NCBI GenBank assembly: GCA_018242205.1
Contig: JAFECJ010000024.1
Coordinates: forward strand, 1-62,253
Length of the DNA stretch: 62,253 nucleotides
DNA from: Pseudomonadota bacterium
GTDB lineage: Bacteria > Pseudomonadota > Alphaproteobacteria > Rhizobiales > Xanthobacteraceae
Reading direction: 5' to 3'
This document shows, one piece after another, positions 1 to 9,695 of the stretch. Both the position numbers and the translations under genes were made by a program. Every line of letters begins with the position of its first letter. The first letter of the stretch is position 1. The notes under the pieces were generated by a model that had not been told where the DNA came from, made no database searches, and worked only from the letters and a program-made list of their open reading frames with translations.

Positions 1-53
1 ACAACAGCTGGTGGTCGGGCATCGTCCGCGCCCAGCGCAACTTCTATCCCTGA
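1..53 (+). CDS. C-terminal end of an unidentified protein (partial)
   Basis: The window opens inside a plus-strand reading frame that ends SWWSGIVRAQRNFYP followed by TGA at 51-53. Only about 17 codons are visible, so no family can be assigned. The call rests on the open frame and on a strong intrinsic terminator that begins about 20 bases after the stop, which is where the end of a transcription unit would be expected. An aromatic-rich C terminus is compatible with an outer-membrane or secreted protein, but that is speculation. Confidence 0.5.
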   Translation, partial: NSWWSGIVRAQRNFYP

Positions 54-74
54 TCGGATAGTCTGAATGAAGAG

Positions 75-104
75 CCCCCGGCGAGCGATCGCCGGGGGTT
101 TTTT
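75..104 (+). terminator. Rho-independent terminator
   Basis: A perfect 10-bp stem (75-84 pairing with 89-98, CCCCCGGCGA/TCGCCGGGGG) closes a GCGA tetraloop and is followed directly by six T residues at 99-104. This is a textbook intrinsic terminator. It ends the transcript of the gene that stops at 53 and insulates the XRE regulator that starts at 165. Confidence 0.9.
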
Positions 105-164
105 GCAAAGCGGACCGACAGGCCTGCTGTTCGAATTTCAAGTTCGTGCGTTTGCGAGTGTGTC

Positions 165-554
165 ATGTCGACTCAGAACGCGCCCGCTGATCTACTCGAC
201 CTCGCCCATCTGATGCGGATGGAGCGCTTGGCCTTTGCCGCGAAAGTGCGTCTGGCACGGGCGGTGGCCGGTCTGAGCCAGAGCGCCCTCGCTGCGCGCG
301 TTGGCATGACGCAACGATCCATTCACAAGCTCGAGCAGGGCGGCACTGAGCCGCGTCGAGCGACCGTCGTCGCGATTGAGATGCTGTGGCGAGAATACGG
401 CATCGAGTTTGAAGATCTCGACGATGGCGGTTTTCGCGCGGTGGTGCGCGCGCCGGCTCTGATGCGGCCGACGACGGTGCCGGATGCCAAGCGCCGGCGC
501 GGTCGCCCGGCGATCCGCCGCCCTTACAGCCATGCGGCGGGCTACCGCGCCTGA
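165..554 (+). CDS. XRE-family transcriptional regulator with AT-hook-like tail
   Basis: A 129-residue DNA-binding protein. Residues about 25-82 form a Cro/C1-type helix-turn-helix: the segment LARAVAGLSQSALAARVGMT is typical of helices 1-2, and RSIHKLEQGGTEPRRATV covers the recognition helix and the next turn. The C-terminal 30 residues are basic and contain KRRRGRPAIRRP, whose RGRP core (residues 112-115) matches the minor-groove AT-hook consensus. There is no ligand-binding or dimerisation domain, so it is a stand-alone DNA binder. It follows a terminator and so probably has its own promoter in 105-164. Its target is unknown. The NDUFS4-like gene lies 181 bases downstream on the same strand, but nothing proves that it is regulated by this protein. 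Family assignment is firm, function is not. Confidence 0.8.
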   Translation: MSTQNAPADLLDLAHLMRMERLAFAAKVRLARAVAGLSQSALAARVGMTQRSIHKLEQGGTEPRRATVVAIEMLWREYGIEFEDLDDGGFRAVVRAPALMRPTTVPDAKRRRGRPAIRRPYSHAAGYRA

Positions 555-735
555 GGCGTGGTCCGCGCCAAATCTTCACCGGCGATTTGTCGGTTCGCGA
601 CCCGATTGGCTCAGAAAACCGCGCGAGCGCGCGTTGCCAGGGGCGCCGCGACCGCTTATACGGACCTTCGTGCTCGATCCGGTTCACCGAATCGGCCGGG
701 CCGCGCTTCGAGACGCTGACCGGAACGCCCTAGCC

Positions 736-1041
736 ATGACCGCGCGCATTTACCGCCCCTCGAAAACCGCCATGCAGTCGGGTGTCGCCAATACCCGGAA
801 ATGGGTCGTCGAGCACGATCTTGCCGAGCCGCGCACGGTCGAGCCGTTGATGGGCTGGACCTCGTCCGGCGACACGCGACAACAGGTGAAGCTGCGTTTC
901 GACACGGAAGCCGAGGCGATCGGTTACTGCGAGCGCAACGGCATTGCGTACCAGGTCTTCGAAGCCAAGACCTCGCCACGGCGCGTTATTTCCTACTCCG
1001 ACAATTTCGCCTTTAAGCGCCGCGACGCCTGGACGCATTGA
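736..1041 (+). CDS. NDUFS4-like ETC complex I accessory subunit
   Basis: A 101-residue protein starting MTARIYRPSKTAMQSG and ending FKRRDAWTH. The N-terminal ARIYRPSKTAMQSG, the central LMGWTSSGDT and the C-terminal YSDNFAFKR are the conserved blocks of the family of the 18-kDa NADH:ubiquinone oxidoreductase subunit (NDUFS4), which alphaproteobacteria share with mitochondria. The family role is assembly and stability of the peripheral arm of complex I on the inner face of the cytoplasmic membrane. The frame is open upstream to 484, but the family begins at this ATG and the upstream residues are low-complexity, so 736 is preferred. The nuo operon is not in this window, which is usual because this subunit is normally encoded apart. 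Confidence 0.88.
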   Translation: MTARIYRPSKTAMQSGVANTRKWVVEHDLAEPRTVEPLMGWTSSGDTRQQVKLRFDTEAEAIGYCERNGIAYQVFEAKTSPRRVISYSDNFAFKRRDAWTH

Positions 1042-1103
1042 TCTGCGTGCTCCCCTAAAGGGTTAGGCGGTCTTCGGCAGAGCGAGCGGCAGCCCGTGCG
1101 CGT

Positions 1104-1180
<77 letters not shown>

Positions 1181-1471
1181 GTTGCCGTGCCGGGTTTACC
1201 CGTCCGCTGTCGCTTTTGAAAGGCAGCGGCCGGAACAAACGAATAGTCGAGCAAAATCATATCATTCCGGTAAATTCCTAAAGCTCCTCAAGCGTTTTCT
1301 CAAGGATGTCGCGCGTCCTCCGACTCGCCCTGAAGGGCCGCGTGCGGCACGCGATGACGGTAACCGCCGGCCACCGCGCAGAGCCAGGGTCCAAATGCGG
1401 CAATGCCATCTGCTCGACACCTTCCACGGCTGCAATAAGGTTGCACGGCCTGAATCGGGGAGGTTTTCGCC

Positions 1472-4400
1472 ATGTCACAGTCATTGCGCGCTGGTTTTGC
1501 CGGCGTCATGGCTTTCGCAGTCGTTGCGCTGGGCCTCCTTCCATTCGCCGCCCAGGCCGCCGACAAGGCCTACCAGAACGCCGATCTCGATCAGGCCGCA
1601 ATCACGTTGGAAGCGCAGATCAAGAGCGACGCCGGCACGGTGACCAAGACGCCGCAGGTCCTCAAGCGCGAGGCCGACGCCGCAATCCTCAAGAAGGACG
1701 CGCGCAGCGCCATGCTGCTGCTTGGCCAGTTGGTCGCCGTGGCGCCTGACGACTCCGACAACTGGCTGCGGCTGGCGCGCGGCGTGCTGCTGATCAAGGG
1801 GCGCGATCAGCGCGAGCAGGCGACGCTCTATGAGCGCGCCACCACGGCGGCCTATGTCGCCTATGTGCGCGCCAAGCAGCCAACGGCCGAGGCCGAGGGC
1901 CTGAAGACCCTGGGCGAAGCCTTCGCCGCGCGCAAGCAATGGCGGTCGGCGCTCGACACAATGCGGCTGTCGCTGGCGCTGCGCGAGACCGCCGATCTGC
2001 GCGGTCAATATGAACGGCTGCGGCTCGAGCACGGTTTCCGCATGCTCGATTACACCGTCGATTCCGATGCCGTGTCACCACGCGCTTGCTTCCAGTTCTC
2101 GGAAACGCTGCCGGAAAAGCGCACCGATTTCTCGCCCTTCGTCGCCGTCGCCGGTCAGGACAAGCCGGCGATTTCGGTCAGCGACAAGCAATTATGTGTC
2201 GACGGCCTCAAGCACGGCGAGCGCTACGCCATCACCTTGCGCGCCGGCCTTCCGTCGACCGTGCATGAGACTTTGGCCAAGACCGCGGAATTCACGATCT
2301 TCGTGCGCGACCGCAAGCCGTTCGTGCGCTTCTCCGGCAAAGCCTATGTGCTTCCCAAGACCGGTCAGCGCGGCATTCCGGTGCTCAGCGTCAACACCTC
2401 CGCGGTCAAGCTCAACGTCTACCGCGTCGGCGATCGCAACCTCATCGACACCGTGCTGGGCTACGACTTCCAGCGCAATATGAGCGTCTACCAGGGCGAC
2501 CAGATCGCGGCCGAGCGCGGCAGCAAGGTCTGGAGCGGTGAGCTCAGTGTCGAGCAGAAGCTGAACACCGAAGTCGTCACGGCGTTTCCGGTCGATCAGG
2601 CGCTGCCGGATCTGGCGCCTGGCGTCTATGCGATGACGGCGACGCCGAAGGACGCGCTCACCGCCAACGATTACGACCAGGTGGCGACGCAGTGGTTTAT
2701 CGTGTCCGATTACGGCCTGACGGCCTATTCCGGTCAGGACGGCATCGACGTCTTCGTGCATTCGCTGGCCAGCGCGCAGCCGCTCAATGGCATCGAAGTG
2801 CGCCTGATGGCGCGCAACAACGAAGTGCTGGCGGTCAAGTCGACCGACTTCCACGGTCATATCCATTTCGACGCCGGCTTGACGCGCGGTGAGGGCGGCC
2901 AGTCGCCGGCCGCGGTGATCGCCAGCGGTAAGAATGACTATGCGTTCCTCAGCCTGAAATCGTCGGCCTTCGATCTGTCGGACCGTGGCGTGGCCGGTCG
3001 CGCGACTCCGGCCGGGCTCGACGCCTTCGTCTACACCGAGCGCGGCGTCTATCGCACCGGCGAGACGGTGGCGATCACTGCGCTGTTGCGCGACGCCCGC
3101 GGCATTGCCGCGCCGAACGTGCCGCTGACATTGGTCGTCGAGCGCCCCGATGGCATCGACTACAAGCGCGTCGTCGTGCCGGATCAGGGCCTGGGCGGCC
3201 GCAGCCTCGAAGTGCCGATCGTCTCAACGGCCGCGACAGGCACTTGGCGCGTACGCGCTTATACTGATCCGAAGCGCCCCGCGGTCGGCGAGACCACCTT
3301 TATGGTCGAGGACTACGTGCCCGACCGCATCGAATTCGATCTGACCACGCAGGCCAAGGCGATCCCGTGGGCCGGTTCGGTAGACCTGTCGGTCGACGGT
3401 CGTTTCCTCTATGGCGCGCCGGCCTCGAACCTGGAACTGAGCGGCTCGGTGTCGATCGACGCGGCCAAGGAGCGCGCCGGTTTCCCGGGCTATCGTTTCG
3501 GCCTCTACGATGACGAAGTCACCGCGACGCGGCAGGAGTTCTCCGACCTGCCGACCACGGACGAGACGGGCAAGGCAACGTTCCCGGTCGCGCTCGATGA
3601 CGTGCCGCAGACGACGCGGCCGCTGGAAGCCAACATCGCCATCAGCATGGTGGAGTCGGGCGGGCGCGCCGTCGAGCGCAAGCTGACGTTGCCGATTGCG
3701 GCGGATGGGCCGATGATCGGCGTCAAGCCGGCATTTAACGGCACTTCGTTGGCCGACGGCGCCAATGCCGATTTCGATGTGATCATGGCGGCGCCCGACG
3801 GCACGCTCATCGACCGCAAGGGCCTCAAATACGAATTGCTGCGCGTCGAGACATCGTATCAGTGGTATCGCGAGAACGGGCAGTGGAATTTCGAGCCGAT
3901 CCGCCGCACGCAGCGCGTCGCCAACGGCACCGTCGATGTTGCGGCCGGCAAGACGGCGCGGTTATCGCTGCCGGTGAAATGGGGCCGTTACCGCCTCGAA
4001 GTCTCGGAAGCCGACCCGAACGGCGCGGTGACGTCGCTGACTTTCGACGCCGGCTTCTACGCGGAGTCGAGCGCGGATACACCCGATCTTCTCGAGATCG
4101 CGCTCGACAAGCCCGGCTACGCCTCCGGCGACACCATGAATATCGCGGTGACGGCGCGCAGCGCTGGCCGGCTCACGCTCAATGTCTTCACCGACCGGCT
4201 GGTGCAAAGCCAGGCGCAGGATGTCACCGCCGCGGGCACGGTGAAAGTGGAGATGCCGGTCGGCAAGGATTGGGGCACCGGAGCTTATCTGGTCGCCACT
4301 TTGCGCCGTCCGCTCGATCAGCCGGCGCAGCGCATGCCAGGCCGCGCCATCGGCGTGCAATGGTTCTCCATCGACCGGACGCAGCGCACGCTCAACGTGG

Positions 4401-6700
4401 CGCTGAACCTGCCGGCGACGATGCGACCGGACAACGCGCTGAACGTGCCGATCAAGATCGGCGGGCTCAATGCCGGCGAACAGGCGCGCGTCGTCGTCGC
4501 CGCGGTCGATGTCGGCATTCTCAACCTCACCAATTACAAGCCGCCGGCGCCGGACGATTATTATCTCGGCCAGCGCCGGCTGACCGCTGAAGTGCGCGAC
4601 CTTTACGGCCAGCTCATCGACGGCATGCAGGGCGCGCGCGGCCAGATCCGGTCCGGCGGCGATATGGGCGCAGCCGAACTGTCCGGCTCGCCACCGACGC
4701 AAGCGCCTCTGGCCTTGTATTCAGGCATTGTCACGGTCGGTGCCGACGGCACCGCCAATGTCTCGTTCGACATTCCGGCCTTCGCCGGCACAGTGCGCGT
4801 GATGGCGGTCGCCTGGAGTAACGACAAGGTCGGCAAGGCCTCCGGCGACGTCATCGTGCGCGATCCGGTGGTCCTGACGGCGACGCTGCCGCGCTTCCTG
4901 CGCAACGGCGACCGCGGCTCAATCCAGGTCGAGCTCGACAATGTCGAGGGTGCGGCTGGCGCCTATAAGATCGCGGTCGATACCGCGGGCTCGATCAAGC
5001 GCGACGGCGCCGAACCCGCGCCGCTGACTCTGGCGGCCAAGGCGCGCGGCCGGCTCTCGGTGCCGGTCTCGGCCTCGGGCTCCGGCGCCAGCACGGTGGT
5101 GATCAATGTCGAAGGGCCGAATGGCTTCAAGCTGGCGCGCAGCTTCCCGCTCGACGTCCGGCCGGCGACGCAGATCCTGACGCGGCGCTCGGTGCGGCAA
5201 TTGGCCAAGGGCGAAACGCTGACGTTGTCTAACGATGTCTTCGCCGACTTCGTGCCTGGCACCGGCCGCGCCGGGTTGTCGGTCGCGATCTCGACGTCGC
5301 TCGACGCCGCGACCTTGCTGAACGCGCTCGACCGCTATCCATTTGGCTGCTCGGAGCAGATCACCAGCCGCGCGGTGGCGATGCTTTACATCAACGACCT
5401 CGCCGCGCAGGCGCGACTGGTGCCGGACGGCGAGATCGACACCCGCATCAAGGATGCGATCGCGCGGCTGACCGCGCGGCAGGGTGCCAACGGTTCGTTC
5501 GGCCTGTGGTCGGTCGGCGGGGAGGACCCGTGGCTCGACGCCTATGTCACCGACTTCCTGACGCGGGCGCGGGAAAAGAAGTTTGACGTCCCGCAGACGG
5601 CGATGACCTTGGCGCTCGATCGCCTGCGCAACTTTGTCGCCACCGCGCCGGAGGTGGACAAGAACGGTGGGCGCGACCTCGCTTATGCCTTGTACGTGCT
5701 GGCCCGCAACGGCGCGGCGCCGATCGGCGATCTGCGCTACATCGCCGACGTGAAGCTCAATGCTCTGGCGACGCCGATCGCCAAGGCGCAGGTCGCCGCG
5801 GCTTTAGCGATGCTCGGCGACAAGACGCGGGCCGATCGCGTCTACCGTGCCGCGCTCGACGCGCTGCCGGTGCAGCCGAAGCTCGAGATCGGCCGCGAGG
5901 ATTATGGCTCGGTGCTGCGCGATGCCGCCGCGCTGGTTACATTGGCCTCCGAAGGGCATGCGCCGCAGGCGACGATCACGCAAGCGGTCGCGCGGATCGA
6001 CAGCGCGCGGGGCCTCGCAACCTACACATCGACGCAGGAAGACGCCTGGCTGGTGATGGCTGCGAGAGCACTCGCCGGCGAGATGAATGCCATCCGGCTC
6101 GACGTCAATGGCGACAAGCGCCAGGGCGCTTACTATCGCAGCTTCAAGCCGGAGCAACTCGCGTCGCCGGTGCGCGTCAGCAACAGCGGTGACGGCACGG
6201 TGCAGGCGGTGGTGTCGGTGTCGGGCGCGCCGCTGACGCCGGAACCGGCGGCGTCGAACGGCTTCAAGATCGAGCGCAATTATTTCACGCTCGAGGGCGA
6301 GCCGGCCGATGCGTCCAAGGCGAAGCAGAACGACCGCTTTGTCGTGGTCTTGAAGATGACCGAGCCGCAACCGCAGTTCGGCCGCGTCATCGTCGCCGAT
6401 TATCTGCCGGCCGGCTTCGAGATCGACAACCCGCGGCTGGTCTCGTCGGGCGACACCGGCACGCTCGGCTGGATCACCGATGCGGCGACGCCGGACAACA
6501 GCGAATTCCGCGACGATCGTTTCACGGCGGCGTTCAACCGCCGCGCGGATTCGCCGCCGGTGTTCACCGTGGCCTATGTGGTGCGCGCGGTGTCGCCCGG
6601 CCATTACGTGTTGCCGCAGGCCAAGGTCGAAGACATGTACCGGCCGGATCGCTTCGCCCGTACCGCGACCGGCACGGTCGATGTGACGGCCGCTAAATGA
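1472..6700 (+). CDS. Bacterial alpha-2-macroglobulin (YfhM type)
   Basis: A 1742-residue periplasmic protease-trapping protein. Residues 1-29 are a signal peptide ending LLPFAAQAAD, with no lipobox, so it should be soluble rather than a lipoprotein. A helical N-terminal region is followed by a long run of macroglobulin beta-sandwich domains and the A2M core. The thioester motif CSEQ is intact at residues 1293-1296, after YPFG, as in trapping-competent members. The helical thioester domain follows, and the C terminus is a receptor-binding-like beta domain ending near YRPDRFAR. A good Shine-Dalgarno (GGGGAGG) precedes the ATG. The stop overlaps the pbpC start as ATGA, the classic A2M/PBP1C pairing. 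The family role is to entangle host or competitor proteases that breach the outer membrane while PBP1C repairs the wall. Confidence 0.95.
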   Translation: MSQSLRAGFAGVMAFAVVALGLLPFAAQAADKAYQNADLDQAAITLEAQIKSDAGTVTKTPQVLKREADAAILKKDARSAMLLLGQLVAVAPDDSDNWLRLARGVLLIKGRDQREQATLYERATTAAYVAYVRAKQPTAEAEGLKTLGEAFAARKQWRSALDTMRLSLALRETADLRGQYERLRLEHGFRMLDYTVDSDAVSPRACFQFSETLPEKRTDFSPFVAVAGQDKPAISVSDKQLCVDGLKHGERYAITLRAGLPSTVHETLAKTAEFTIFVRDRKPFVRFSGKAYVLPKTGQRGIPVLSVNTSAVKLNVYRVGDRNLIDTVLGYDFQRNMSVYQGDQIAAERGSKVWSGELSVEQKLNTEVVTAFPVDQALPDLAPGVYAMTATPKDALTANDYDQVATQWFIVSDYGLTAYSGQDGIDVFVHSLASAQPLNGIEVRLMARNNEVLAVKSTDFHGHIHFDAGLTRGEGGQSPAAVIASGKNDYAFLSLKSSAFDLSDRGVAGRATPAGLDAFVYTERGVYRTGETVAITALLRDARGIAAPNVPLTLVVERPDGIDYKRVVVPDQGLGGRSLEVPIVSTAATGTWRVRAYTDPKRPAVGETTFMVEDYVPDRIEFDLTTQAKAIPWAGSVDLSVDGRFLYGAPASNLELSGSVSIDAAKERAGFPGYRFGLYDDEVTATRQEFSDLPTTDETGKATFPVALDDVPQTTRPLEANIAISMVESGGRAVERKLTLPIAADGPMIGVKPAFNGTSLADGANADFDVIMAAPDGTLIDRKGLKYELLRVETSYQWYRENGQWNFEPIRRTQRVANGTVDVAAGKTARLSLPVKWGRYRLEVSEADPNGAVTSLTFDAGFYAESSADTPDLLEIALDKPGYASGDTMNIAVTARSAGRLTLNVFTDRLVQSQAQDVTAAGTVKVEMPVGKDWGTGAYLVATLRRPLDQPAQRMPGRAIGVQWFSIDRTQRTLNVALNLPATMRPDNALNVPIKIGGLNAGEQARVVVAAVDVGILNLTNYKPPAPDDYYLGQRRLTAEVRDLYGQLIDGMQGARGQIRSGGDMGAAELSGSPPTQAPLALYSGIVTVGADGTANVSFDIPAFAGTVRVMAVAWSNDKVGKASGDVIVRDPVVLTATLPRFLRNGDRGSIQVELDNVEGAAGAYKIAVDTAGSIKRDGAEPAPLTLAAKARGRLSVPVSASGSGASTVVINVEGPNGFKLARSFPLDVRPATQILTRRSVRQLAKGETLTLSNDVFADFVPGTGRAGLSVAISTSLDAATLLNALDRYPFGCSEQITSRAVAMLYINDLAAQARLVPDGEIDTRIKDAIARLTARQGANGSFGLWSVGGEDPWLDAYVTDFLTRAREKKFDVPQTAMTLALDRLRNFVATAPEVDKNGGRDLAYALYVLARNGAAPIGDLRYIADVKLNALATPIAKAQVAAALAMLGDKTRADRVYRAALDALPVQPKLEIGREDYGSVLRDAAALVTLASEGHAPQATITQAVARIDSARGLATYTSTQEDAWLVMAARALAGEMNAIRLDVNGDKRQGAYYRSFKPEQLASPVRVSNSGDGTVQAVVSVSGAPLTPEPAASNGFKIERNYFTLEGEPADASKAKQNDRFVVVLKMTEPQPQFGRVIVADYLPAGFEIDNPRLVSSGDTGTLGWITDAATPDNSEFRDDRFTAAFNRRADSPPVFTVAYVVRAVSPGHYVLPQAKVEDMYRPDRFARTATGTVDVTAAK

Positions 6701-8748
6701 CGCGGACGAAGCTCATCCTGGCATCGTTGGCGGGCGCCGTCATTCTGGCGGCGGCCGCCTGCGCCGGATGGGCTTATTCGCTCGGCCCTACGCCGCTCGG
6801 CAAGAACATCGAGCTGTCGCATGTCGTGCTCGATCGCAATGGTCGCCTGCTGCGCGCTTATGCGACCAAGGACGGCTACTGGCGCCTGCCGGCGACCGTC
6901 GAGGATGTCGATCCGCGCTTTCTCAAAGTGCTGTTCGCTTATGAGGACAAGCGCTTCTACGCGCATCACGGCGTCGACCCGGTCGCCATGGCGCGGGCAG
7001 CCTGGCAACTCGTCTCGACCGGCCACATCGTCTCCGGCGGTTCGACCTTGACCATGCAGGTCGCGCGCCTGTTGGAGCCGCGCCAGCACCGCACCTTCGC
7101 CGCCAAATTTAGGCAGATGACGCGCGCGCTCGAACTGGAACATGCGCTGACCAAGGACCAGATCCTGGCGCTCTATCTGACGCTGGCGCCCTATGGCGGC
7201 AATCTCGAGGGCATTCGCGCCGCTTCGCTGGCTTATTTCGGCAAGGAGCCGCGGCGGCTGTCGCTGAGCGAAGCCGCGTTGCTGGTGGCGTTGCCGCAAT
7301 CGCCGGAGACGCGACGGCCCGATCGTCACCCGGCGGTTGCCCGCGCGGCGCGCGATCGCGTGCTCGACCGCGCCGAACTTGCTCACGTCGTGCCGCGTGA
7401 CGAGGTCGCGCGTGCCAAGACGCAACCAGTGCCGACCGCGCGCCGGGAGATGCCGGTGTTCGCGCCGCATTCGGCCGATCACATCGTCGCAATCGAACCT
7501 GAGCAGCGCATCCATCGCCTCACTATCGATCAGCCGTTGCAGGAGCGGCTGCAGGTTCTCGCGAAAGAGCGCGCGGCGGCGATCGGCCCCAACATCTCGG
7601 TGGCGATCCTTGTCGTCGACAATGAAACCAACGAGGTGAGGGCGCGTGTCGCCTCCGCTGATTATTTCGACACGCGCCGCGCCGGCCAGGTCGACATGAC
7701 AACGGCGCTGCGCTCGCCCGGCTCGACGTTGAAGCCGTTCATCTATGGCCTCGGTTTCGAAGATGGCCTCATCCATCCGGAGACGCTGATCGACGATCGG
7801 CCGCAACGTTACGGCGGCTATCAGCCGGAGAATTTCGACTTGACCTTTCAGGGTACGGTGACTGTGCGGCGCGCACTGCAACTCTCGCTGAACGTACCGG
7901 CCATCGCCATCCTCAACAAGGTCGGCGTCAATCGCCTGAGTGCGCGGTTGACGCAGGCCGGCGCCGCGCTGGTGCTGCCGAAAGAGGAAGCGCCCGGTCT
8001 CGCCATGGGCCTGGGCGGCGTCGGTATCACGCTCAGCGATCTGACCATGCTCTATGCCGGGCTCGCCCGCGGCGGCGAGGCCGAACCGCTGAACGAGCGA
8101 CTCGGCGCGCCGGCAGCGCAGCCACACCGGCTGCTCGATCCGGTCGCGGCCTGGTATGTCGGCAATGTCCTGATCGGCGCGCCGCCGCCGGAGAACGCGC
8201 CGCATGGCCGCATCGCTTTCAAGACCGGGACGTCCTACGGCTATCGCGACGCCTGGGCGGTCGGCTTCGACGGCCGGATGACCATCGGCGTTTGGGTTGG
8301 GCGGCCGGATGGTGCCCCGGTTCCCGGGATTGTCGGCCGTGCCACCGCCGCGCCGATCCTGTTCGATGCCTTCGCCCGGTCCGGCGAGACGCCGATGGCG
8401 CTGCCGCCGGCGCCGAAGGGCGCGATATTCGCCACCACGGCGAAACTGCCACCGCCGCTGCAGCGCTTCGACGCCACGCGCTTCGGCGCCGCGGCACCGC
8501 CGCCGCGGATCATGTTCCCGCCCAATGGCGTCCGGCTGGAGCTGTCTGGCGGCAAAACGCCCGATCCGCTGGCCCTGAAAGTCGCCGGCGGGGTGCTGCC
8601 GCTCTCCGTCATGGTCAACGGCGTGCCGATCCCGAGCGCCGGCAGCCGGCGGACGGTGTTCTTCCAGCCCGACGGCCCCGGTTTCGTCCGTCTGACCGTG
8701 ATGGACGCCCGGGGCGCGGCCGATAGCGTAGTGATCAGAATGCAATAG
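6697..8748 (+). CDS. pbpC: Penicillin-binding protein 1C
   Basis: A 683-residue bifunctional class A PBP. Residues 5-29 are the membrane anchor. The family-51 glycosyltransferase domain has its catalytic EDKRFYAHHG at 83-92 and GGSTLTMQ at 114-121. The transpeptidase domain has the nucleophile motif STLK with Ser343 and Lys346, an SLN motif about 60 residues later, and KTG at 509-511. The last 90 residues (HVMFPPNG-like start, beta-rich) fit the PBP1C-specific C-terminal domain. All catalytic motifs are present. It overlaps the alpha-2-macroglobulin gene by 4 bp, implying translational coupling. In E. coli the homologue is non-essential and thought to act in wall repair, and the coupling suggests the same here. 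No terminator is visible in the 155-bp gap that follows. Confidence 0.96.
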   Translation: MTRTKLILASLAGAVILAAAACAGWAYSLGPTPLGKNIELSHVVLDRNGRLLRAYATKDGYWRLPATVEDVDPRFLKVLFAYEDKRFYAHHGVDPVAMARAAWQLVSTGHIVSGGSTLTMQVARLLEPRQHRTFAAKFRQMTRALELEHALTKDQILALYLTLAPYGGNLEGIRAASLAYFGKEPRRLSLSEAALLVALPQSPETRRPDRHPAVARAARDRVLDRAELAHVVPRDEVARAKTQPVPTARREMPVFAPHSADHIVAIEPEQRIHRLTIDQPLQERLQVLAKERAAAIGPNISVAILVVDNETNEVRARVASADYFDTRRAGQVDMTTALRSPGSTLKPFIYGLGFEDGLIHPETLIDDRPQRYGGYQPENFDLTFQGTVTVRRALQLSLNVPAIAILNKVGVNRLSARLTQAGAALVLPKEEAPGLAMGLGGVGITLSDLTMLYAGLARGGEAEPLNERLGAPAAQPHRLLDPVAAWYVGNVLIGAPPPENAPHGRIAFKTGTSYGYRDAWAVGFDGRMTIGVWVGRPDGAPVPGIVGRATAAPILFDAFARSGETPMALPPAPKGAIFATTAKLPPPLQRFDATRFGAAAPPPRIMFPPNGVRLELSGGKTPDPLALKVAGGVLPLSVMVNGVPIPSAGSRRTVFFQPDGPGFVRLTVMDARGAADSVVIRMQ

Positions 8749-8903
8749 CCCGCGGCAAAGTGGTCCGGATCCCGACCTGGAGCTTCCGTGGACCGGCCGG
8801 AATCTCTATTGTCCCGGCACAATCGGGCGGGCAAACCTTGGCCCGGGCCCGAGGCGGCGGTCGCCGGCAACGGTGCGCCCGGGATCGACCGGAGAACAGC
8901 CTT

Positions 8904-9695
8904 TTGAAAAAGATCGTCAAGTATGGCGCCATGCTCGGCGCTGGCGCGGGGATGCTCTACTTCCTGCCGAAGCTGACGCTGTTCTATGCTGCTTGCGGCG
9001 TCTACGACGTCGGCCGCAACCGCCCCGTCAACGGCTTTCTGCTCAAGCAATATTTCGTCGGCAACGGCGTGCTGACCTGGCTTCTATCGCCGATCAACAT
9101 CCTGCTCGACCTCCTGACTCTGCCCTACATCAACAAGGGCATCTACAAGCTCGAAGACCTGCCCGGGCCATGGCGGGACGAAGTGACGCGGCTCATCGAC
9201 ATTGCCAGGCGCGAGAAACTGGTCGAGCAACTCGAGCAGCGCGCCTCGGACGGCCGGACGATGATTTTCTTTAAATGGTACGGCGAAAACCGCGACACCT
9301 TCATCAAGGTCCCGGCGTTTCACCAACGCTGGAATTACATCCAGACCATCGGCGTGTCGATCTTCAACAAGAAGGTTTCGACCTCGAAGCATTTCGGCCC
9401 GCTGCGGCCGACCTTGCGCGTTCTGTACAATCTCAACGATATCGCGGACCGTTCCGCCTACATCACCGTTGGCGGTCATGCCCATTACTGGCAGGACGAG
9501 AAGCTGTTCATCTTCGACGACACGCTGATGCATCAATCGATCAACGAGACGGACAAGGTGCGTTACTGTCTGTTCGTCGACATGGTGCGGCCGTCGCTGT
9601 TCACCGGCCTGCTGAGGCCGGCGATCGCGATGGTCAATCAGATTTTTCGCAGGGCCAACCACATTTTTTATAACAAATGGAAAGTCATTCAGTAG
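8904..9695 (+). CDS. Aspartyl/asparaginyl beta-hydroxylase family dioxygenase (LpxO/AspH-like)
   Basis: A 263-residue Fe(II)/2-oxoglutarate-dependent hydroxylase. Hydrophobic segments near 7-30 and 50-72 suggest membrane association. The double-stranded beta-helix core contains KHFGPLRPTLRVLYNL, giving His163, and IFDDTLMHQSIN, giving His210, with Arg220 in KVRYCLF as the likely 2-oxoglutarate carboxylate ligand. The position that is Asp in the HRD of LpxO is Gly here (HFG), so the site looks like the two-histidine iron centre of AspH. I place the start at TTG 8904 because GGAG lies 9 bases upstream; the next in-frame ATG is 8931. It heads a tight cluster with sugar-lipid transferases, so a membrane lipid such as lipid A is the likely substrate. 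That is inference from context. Confidence 0.82.
   Translation: MKKIVKYGAMLGAGAGMLYFLPKLTLFYAACGVYDVGRNRPVNGFLLKQYFVGNGVLTWLLSPINILLDLLTLPYINKGIYKLEDLPGPWRDEVTRLIDIARREKLVEQLEQRASDGRTMIFFKWYGENRDTFIKVPAFHQRWNYIQTIGVSIFNKKVSTSKHFGPLRPTLRVLYNLNDIADRSAYITVGGHAHYWQDEKLFIFDDTLMHQSINETDKVRYCLFVDMVRPSLFTGLLRPAIAMVNQIFRRANHIFYNKWKVIQ

Noticed and set aside
6604..8745. A 713-codon minus-strand frame opposite pbpC
   Set aside because: It is antisense to an intact PBP1C and lacks domain features.
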